Source: Heterodera schachtii
Taxonomy: Eukaryota > Nematoda > Chromadorea > Rhabditida > Heteroderidae
NCBI GenBank assembly: GCA_023374025.1
Contig: SIJG01000007.1
Span: 1,593,852 to 1,657,851, forward strand
Direction: 5' to 3'
Length of the DNA stretch: 64,000 nucleotides
Below are positions 57,791 through 64,000 of this stretch, piece after piece. Under the pieces are notes generated by a model. The model saw nothing but the letters and a program-made list of their open reading frames with translations. It ran no database searches and was not told the origin of the DNA. The translations under genes and the position numbers were made by a program. Within the stretch, counting starts at the first letter, position 1, and each line of letters starts with the position of its first letter.

Positions 57791-58906
57791 TCATTTATTT
57801 TGTTCAAAACGTTTTTTTAACTGTTTTAGCCCTTTTTCATACAATTGCATGCATTCTTCGTTAAAGTCCGAGTCATTTGACTTTGTTTCTTGAATGTTAT
57901 CCCAAAGGTTGTGCGGAGACAGCAACTTTTTAAGTTTCATTTTCTAAAGGGAAAAAATGTGGGAAAGTAAAATGTGAAAATGTTGATCCCTTCGCCCACT
58001 TCTTCTTTTGTTGTCAGTGAAACGAGTAGTCCTTCTTTCATTGCTCTGGCAGTACGACCAGCTCGATGAACGAAAATGCGTTCGTTTATCGGCAGGTCGT
58101 AGTTGATCACACAATCGACGTCCAAAACATCGATGCCCCGTGAGAGGACATCACAAGCGATCAGCACACGGACCTGGGAATTTTGATTTTTTAAGAATGA
58201 TATGATTCCTCCAAAGGATAAACTCGGCACTCACCGCACCACTTTGAAATTCCCTCAACAATTTTTTTCTGCGGCTTTTGAACAAATCGGCAGAGAATTC
58301 GGCTACAGTTAGCTTTTTTTTGCTCAAAGTGTCCAAGAGAGAGGAGAGCCTTCGACTGGTTTGTCTGAAACAAATCATTTCCGTCGTCAGATATACGACA
58401 AACTTCTTGTTGACAAAAACAATGATTCTGTTCCATTTGTCAAAATTCAAATCGATCTCTCTGAAGAGGAGCAATGGTTTGAAGGGGACACCCTCGTTTG
58501 GGCGCCGCTCGTTTGGGCGCCAGCCCAGTTTTTGGACTATAACTTTTTTCTTTGTCAACCAAATCTAACATTGTTCGTATCATTCGAAAGCCCTAAGTGT
58601 TCTCTATTTGGATTCAAAATTTCGAAAAAGCTCGTTAAGTTTCAAAAAGTTATGGCCAGAAGAATTCATACAACCCGATTTTCCAACTTTTTTGGCTCGA
58701 ACTTTTTTTAAAATTTAACGAAATTTTTTGAAATTTTGCAGGATAATAGAGAATCTGAAGGGCTATCGAATGATACCTACAATGTTAGATTTGGTTGACA
58801 AAGAAAAAAGTTATAGTCCAAAAACTGGGCTGGCGCCCAAACGAGCGGCGCCCAAACGAGGTGGACCCGTTTGAAGTTTTGCTTACAAACAATCTGAAAA
58901 TCAAGC
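57791..58906 (-). pseudogene. DDX51 3' fragment, interrupted by a mobile element
   Basis: Duplicate of DDX51 exons 9-12 (equivalents 58364-58235, 58173-58000, 57943-57791 plus a broken exon 9 from 58404). The last three exons read open and identical to the full copy. Exon 9 is split by the 386-bp element 58484-58869, and everything upstream (motifs I to III) is missing. It cannot encode a helicase. If transcribed it would give only the C-terminal RecA lobe. Confidence 0.88.
58484..58869. mobile_element. Foldback element with empty site in paralog, 6-bp TSD
   Basis: 386 bp. TTTGAA occurs on both sides (58478-58483, 58870-58875) and once in the intact copy at 61446-61451, proving insertion. 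TIRs of about 95 bp begin GGGGACACCCTCGTTTGGGC; within each end CTCGTTTGGGCGCC occurs twice in a row. Further in come ATAACTTTTTTCTTTGTCAA and TATCATTCGAAAGCCCTAA. No coding capacity. Confidence 0.93.
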
Positions 58907-59057
58907 GGGTATTTTTTTGTTTTGTTGTGTTGTTCTCTTTAAAATTTCCACAACCAACACCTACCCCCATTTCACAAACAACACCTACCACCACCGCCAC
59001 ACATCTGCCGTTGTCGCCGGAGGAGCTCCTCAATAAACAATGTCTTTGTAATTGGTT

Positions 59058-60198
59058 TTAGTATTTTCCTTTACATTCGTATAAGTCCAGATGGGGCTTG
59101 ACAAAAGGAGAAGCGTTCTCCACAATCTTACGCAGCGCGTCAAATTGTGGCGTCACTTTTTTCCCGTAGGCCTTGGCCATCGCTCGGCAGATATTGTTGC
59201 GCTTCGGTGCACCACGCAGACAAACGGCGCCGCAGTGGATGCCTTCATGCAGCGCACAGGCCACGAACTTTTTCCACGGCTTCGGATGGGAGGCGATGGC
59301 AGCCATATTGAAGCGGAAGCTGAATTATGGCATGAGTTTGCAACAAATAGGTGCATCTCTAACTGGTGGCCTGGTGTAGCCAGAATGCCAGATGGAAAAT
59401 ATTCGGCCCGTGCTTGAGTATCTTCGTGGTCAATGATGTTGCGCTGATTTTCCGGAGGAAAAAGTTTGCGCCCATCGGGTTCAATTATACCTAAAAGAAT
59501 GGTTTGCATTTCAAGGACAAATTTACGGATTTGTCCTTTAGTGTTTGGCAATGGTCCTTTGCGATTATACAGCTCCACAAGGCGCTTTTTTGAAGTGCCC
59601 GTTTCTGACACGTGCGTGCCATGCGCACGCAGGAACCATTCAAGCGCATGTAAAACATATTGACGACGCTCTCCAACGCTTGAACCAGCAACCCTTGTGT
59701 TGACCAGCCAATTGTTAGGCATTTGAATTATTTCATCGAGCAATTCGGACGGGTTGGATAAATTCGCAGTGGCAAAAAAGACAGCCAACCATCGTATGCA
59801 TTGACGGGCCGATTTTTTGGTTTCAAACGCCTCAATAATAGGGTTCTTCCAAAGAATGTTGCCCACAAAAAATCCACGAGCCTTGGCAGCTTCAACAAAA
59901 TTGCATAATTGATGATCATTGAATGTCTTCAAGTCAGCCCAATCAGTTGGATCTTCAACAACAAACAACAACTGCCGAATTGCCTAAAAATATTTATATG
60001 ATTTTGCATTAATAAATGCTTGGTACAAGGAGTTGCATGTTTGATGGAGACACTGTTTTGAGGCGACAAAGTTTTTGCCCAGCGCGCTCTTGTTGCACAT
60101 ATTCTTTCCATTCCTTCTTGTTGAAATCATAACGGATTTTTTTGAAACAATGGGCATAAGTCAACTTCAATGGTGGCTCTCCGGCAATCTTCCTTTTA
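59058..60198 (-). CDS. Unknown protein, 5'-truncated
   Basis: Three exons, 60198-60027, 59983-59364 and 59319-59058, read in one frame for about 350 residues. Sequence landmarks: LKLTYAHCFKKIRYDFNKKE, AIRQLLFVVEDPTDWADL, CIRWLAVFFATANLSNP, LHALEWFLRAHGTHVSE, IIEPDGRKLFPPENQRN, SHPKPWKKFVACALHEGIHC, YGKKVTPQFDALRKI. It looks mostly alpha-helical, with no signal peptide. I do not recognise a domain. There is no ATG in frame at the 5' end: an acceptor (TTTACAG) precedes the first exon, but only the duplicated CTR exon lies upstream. The 5' exons were probably lost at the duplication breakpoint near 60200-60235. Confidence 0.6.
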
Positions 60199-60313
60199 CT
60201 GTAAATTGTTTAGTCTTCAAGTAGAGTGATTATGACTTTAATGTACCACAAAAGACCAAAAACATATTTCAAAGCGTTTATGCTTTTTATAGTTATCGCC
60301 AGACAAATTTTAC

Positions 60314-60434
60314 CATTTAAATCCGGAAGAGAATTTACAATTCCGTCGATTGGGTTGGCCGGCGGCAGTGAAGTGGTCGAAATTTGAACGTGGGATTCGT
60401 GGTGATGGGCATGGTTGTGGTTACGGCCATCCAT
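60314..60434 (-). pseudogene. Orphan duplicate of CTR exon 1
   Basis: The same 40 codons as CTR exon 1 (MDGRNHNHAHHHESHV... NSLPDLN) with an intact ATG and GT donor. It has no following CTR exons. Read past the donor it stops at 60210. It may still carry a promoter copy and could start chimeric transcripts into the unknown gene downstream, but the phases I tried do not give a long product. Confidence 0.85.
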
Positions 60435-60758
60435 CCGACAGAAAGTTTAAAATCCAATAAATCACTAAAGTCAGCCCGAACTACAAAATGAGAAGGGACA
60501 GTTTGCCTTTATTGAGTGTATGCACACAAATGAGGACAACAAATAATTGACTCAAAATCGATTAGGACTCGTTTATTATTAATTACCAAAATAATGTATT
60601 ATTTAGTTTAAACAATATTTATTCACCAAAATATTTCTGAAAAAAAGAACAAGACAATGGAAAATGGAAATTGAGATACGTGGGTAACAAAATTTAGGAG
60701 AAATGAAAAGAACAATATGAGACAACTAAAAAACAACAGGGAAAAAGCTATATGTAAA

Positions 60759-62976
60759 TCATTTATTTTGTTCAAAACGTTTTTTTAACTGTTTTAGCCC
60801 TTTTTCATACAATTGCATGCATTCTTCGTTAAAGTCCGAGTCATTTGACTTTGTTTCTTGAATGTTATCCCAAAGGTTGTGCGGAGACAGCAACTTTTTA
60901 AGTTTCATTTTCTAAAGGGAAAAAATGTGGGAAAGTAAAATGTGAAAATGTTGATCCCTTCGCCCACTTCTTCTTTTGTTGTCAGTGAAACGAGTAGTCC
61001 TTCTTTCATTGCTCTGGCAGTACGACCAGCTCGATGAACGAAAATGCGTTCGTTTATCGGCAGGTCGTAGTTGATCACACAATCGACGTCCAAAACATCG
61101 ATGCCCCGTGAGAGGACATCACAAGCGATCAGCACACGGACCTGGGAATTTTGATTTTTTAAGAATGATATGATTCCTCCAAAGGATAAACTCGGCACTC
61201 ACCGCACCACTTTGAAATTCCCTCAACAATTTTTTTCTGCGGCTTTTGAACAAATCGGCAGAGAATTCGGCTACAGTTAGCTTTTTTTTGCTCAAAGTGT
61301 CCAAGAGAGAGGAGAGCCTTCGACTGGTTTGTCTGAAACAAATCATTTCCGTCGTCAGATATACGACAAACTTCTTGTTGACAAAAACAATGATTCTGTT
61401 CCATTTGTCAAAATTCAAATCGATCTCTCTGAAGAGGAGCAATGGTTTGAAGTTTTGCTTACAAACAATCTGAAAATCAAGAGGGCATTTTTTGATCATT
61501 AAAAGCGAACGGACGAGTTTATGAGTGAGGGAATTTGGCAGAACAATGGCAGGTTCCGCCGAATTCTCAGTTTGCTGGTTGACTTTTATCTCTTTCTCAG
61601 CTTGGAACAAAATTGGACATCGGAGGTTCCATTTGTGGAGGGAATGGACGTCCATGGAAAGCGTAGCGGAGACCAAAATGCGTTGGAGCCAATTGTTGTA
61701 GGAATTATCCGTAAGCGAAGATACATTTAAAGTGCACACGGAAGGGACTTATTGAGAGAGATTAATTTAATCGTAGGAAAATCAGAACTAAACTTACCAT
61801 TTGCATATTTTTCGACAAAGCCCAGCCATTCCATCCGGGCGGTGTCCTGCATTCGGTCCGCTTCGTCCACTACAAGGTATCTGAGCATGGACAGGTCCAA
61901 ATGGCCATTCTCGTCCATGAGATGTTCTACGAAACTGTAGAAGATTGATAGGCTATTTGGTAAATGGAATGAAAATACTCACCGCCCCGGCGTTGTCACT
62001 ATTACGTGTGCTTTGCTACTTTTCATTCCGTTTGGGAAAAGAGCACTTCTAAAGGAATTGCTGTTAAAGCTTTTAATCGGTGCCATTGCCTTTCGATTCG
62101 ATAGTCATTCTGACCAAGCAACGCAATGGCAGCACCGAAGAGATTCAGTTTTTCAAATTCCTAATTAAAAAAACAATGCGAAATTATCAGGGATTTTGCG
62201 ACGAGGGAAATACTTTAAATATTTGTTCAGCCAAATTCCTGACGGGAGCAACAACCAAAGCAAAGACTGACGAAGTCGAAAAGGGACAAATTCGCAAAGC
62301 ATTTAAAATGGGCAGCACATAGCAAAGAGTCTTTCCACTGCCTTATGGGAAAATATCAAAAAATGAAGAAATATTAAGAAATCACCGGTTGGTGAGCAAA
62401 TGACCAAATCGCGTGGGGGCAAGACGGAATTGGCCATTTGAAGCAAAGTCGGAAGAACAAATCGTTGAACAGGGAACCAAAAGCTTATGGACTTTTGAAG
62501 GACGTGTAAAAATTCCGGTCTGAGGTTGTCCAGTCGCAAGCCAATGCTTTTTTGCTCATTGTCAGTTTCACCAGCAATTTGGGCCGAAAATCGCTTTGAA
62601 TCAGTCACCCAAACGGGAAAAAGTGTCCTTAAAATGCAATAAGTGTTCTTCTTTTAGTGTGTTTTTCACAAATGATTTCCACTGGAATATTTACTTCGGT
62701 TGCGCAGTTGGCCCGACGTTGGGAAGCCCAACTCTCCGATAGGCCACTTTGTCGGCATCTTCGACTTCCTTTTGACTCTCCGATTCAATTTCCCTCAAAA
62801 GTCTCTCCAATGGTTTTTTGTCCCTGTTACTATCAGCAACATCTTGGGTAGATTCATCAGCGGACGAAAATTCCCTGAAAGAACAAAGTCCAACAACAAA
62901 AAATCATGATCGAAACGTACAGATCAAGATCCACAAATTCATCACCACTCGATGTTGAACACACTTCGAAGTCCAT
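60759..62976 (-). CDS. DEAD-box RNA helicase, DDX51/Dbp6-like
   Basis: Twelve exons (62976-62921, 62874-62695, 62627-62386, 62341-62214, 62160-62090, 62048-61983, 61934-61798, 61747-61515, 61469-61372, 61332-61203, 61141-60968, 60911-60759) give 555 residues. Motifs in order: FPVQRFVLPTLL (Q-like), CSPTGSGKT (I), APVRNLAEQ (Ia), VTTPGR (Ib), VVDEADRM (II), LVSATLS (III), RIIVFVNKK (IV), VLIACDVLSRGIDV (V), HRAGRTAR (VI). The DDX51 branch acts in nucleolar 60S subunit maturation. The intron 62049-62089 uses a GC donor. Several introns are 35-45 nt. The 3' half is duplicated at 57791-58906. Confidence 0.93.
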
Positions 62977-63098
62977 CTCGAAAAAGATTATTATGTGACA
63001 ACATATCCATAAATTTATTATTTTTGTAGAAAACAAAATGGAGAATGACACGAGAAAGAAACGAAATGAAATTTATTTTAAAAATTGCAAAAACAGAA

Positions 63099-64000
63099 TT
63101 AGCGGCGATTAGTCATCGGAGTCATCGGCTGACGATTGTGTTCAACAACTCGCAACACTTCAGCATTCGCCTTAACAACATCATCAACTAGAAAATATTT
63201 GTCAAAATTCTGTACCTTAACAGCTGAAACAAGATTCTCCAGCAAATTTTGTCTTGTAGCCAAACAGCGTTTAAGCTCTTTCATATCTTCAGCTGAAATG
63301 GCTTGTCCTGCACTCATCGACTTTTCTTTGAAAGTCTCCCGAAATTTGTCTTCGTTTTGCCTCAAAGTGTCGTAAATTCCGTTTATTTGATCCTTGACAA
63401 AAAGAAATTTCAATTTAATCTCGGGATAAAGGACGAGAAAAAAAATTTTGGTTAAAAATTACCTTTAAGCGCCCCGGTCCGTTCACTCTTAAATTCATTC
63501 CTTCTAAACGGCAAAATAATTGTTCTTCTTTTTCGTCAACAATCATCCCAAAGCGTTGAGAAAGTGTTTGTGAAGCCAAAATGCGCAATAAACTGCAAAA
63601 TTATTTGTTTTATTTTTAGTGTTTGGGGGTAACAACCGATTAGAGAATTGTTTCTGCGCTTGCATTATTTGAATGTATTTATTGTGGGCAGAAAGCACTA
63701 AGCTTTGGTTCGTAGCAATTCGCGAAACGCAATTGTCTAATAAAAGAATAAAACATAAAAAGAAAAAATATAATGCCCAACCAATTCCCTGATGGAGCGA
63801 AGAAACCGTTGCCAATTGCATCTTTTTTCGCTGCAGCAATTGTTCAAATCCTTGGATCGGGTAGGGCACCAAATTCTCCGGGTCGGGGTTTTCCAGCACA
63901 GCTTGGGTCCAAAGCTCCTCAAATCCAACAAATCCCGCTGGCGGTTTTCGCAGATAATTGTCCAATTCCGCTTTGTCAATTTCAACGAGTGGCACAACCC
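63099..64000 (-). CDS. Nucleoporin NUP54-like, 3' part
   Basis: Exons from the window edge to 63782, then 63736-63637, 63592-63463 and 63392-63099. Marks: [20 protein letters not shown] and [17 protein letters not shown], which match the NUP54 ENPDP...P.P..GF block. A helical C-terminus follows with [40 protein letters not shown] and [22 protein letters not shown]54 is part of the central-channel NUP62 complex of the nuclear pore. The FG-rich N-terminus lies beyond 64000. A possible 28-nt intron inside the last exon was not accepted because it would break the frame. Confidence 0.78.

Larger units (their letters stand above)
57345..58906 (-). repeat. Tandem duplication, copy 1 (partner 60313-61487)
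   Basis: From about 57345 the sequence is almost identical to 60313 onward, at a constant offset of 2,968 bp up to 58483. Homology continues past the inserted element (58870-58906) and ends near 58906/61487. Weaker similarity extends a further 80 bp at the left edge (about 57269/60233). The copy spans CTR exon 1, the intergenic space and the 3' part of DDX51. Confidence 0.93.

Noticed and set aside
63099..63392. 28-nt intron inside the last NUP54 exon (GTACAG...TTCTAG)
   Set aside because: Removing it shifts the frame and loses a sensible C-terminus, so the exon was left whole.

Overview
This window is nuclear DNA from a eukaryote, almost certainly a nematode. Genes are split by many short introns (often 40-60 nt) and intergenic spaces are small. 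The products include nematode-typical families: LACT-type beta-lactamase-like proteins, a MIG-18-like Fn1 protein, an HtrL/YibB protein, a lipocalin-like secreted protein and a lustrin-type Cys-rich protein. Several secreted proteins, GC-AG introns and long poly-G/poly-C runs suggest a plant-parasitic tylenchid such as a cyst nematode. That placement is inference, not seen directly. Exon coordinates were set by hand from frame continuity, GT/AG (or GC/AG) sites and recalled family motifs.

Layout. 0-11 kb holds housekeeping genes: RPS15A (+), a PRPP-synthetase-associated protein (-), an ORP-type lipid-transfer protein (+) and a GHITM/TMBIM5-like mitochondrial membrane protein (+). 11.3-16.2 kb holds two tandem LACT genes with a gene-conversion-like block. 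16.6-23.7 kb is a run of secreted proteins on both strands: lustrin-like, lipocalin-like, a His-rich unknown, a small basic Gly/Tyr peptide, and a Cys-containing secreted protein whose intron carries a 23-bp tandem repeat. 23.7-25.2 kb is a divergent macro-domain gene. 27-34.4 kb holds an SR-protein kinase with acidic upstream exons. 35.1-37.9 kb holds a multi-domain secreted MIG-18/ShKT-like protein, and 38.1-38.8 kb a secreted Val/Asn repeat protein. 40.2-44.7 kb is a MAM-like plus mucin protein encoded by a large 111-bp repeat array. 45.2-50.5 kb is an intron-rich hAT-transposase-derived gene with three BED-like zinc fingers. 53-64 kb holds HtrL/YibB, NAA60, a CTR copper transporter, a DDX51 helicase, an unknown 5'-truncated gene and the end of NUP54. 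Inside this last stretch a tandem duplication left a helicase fragment and an orphan copper-transporter exon.

Mobile DNA. Four short non-autonomous elements have perfect 8-bp target duplications: 1501-2334, 12594-12950, 28058-28758 and 39488-39812. Two look hAT-like. A fifth, at 58484-58869, sits in an exon of the helicase fragment and is proven by the empty site in the paralogous copy. Three elements (26146-26532, 28058-28758, 58484-58869) share interior sequence and carry a duplicated motif at their ends although the end sequences are unrelated. This looks like an undescribed family of foldback elements. The coexistence of hAT-like MITEs and a probably domesticated hAT gene is the other main point of interest.
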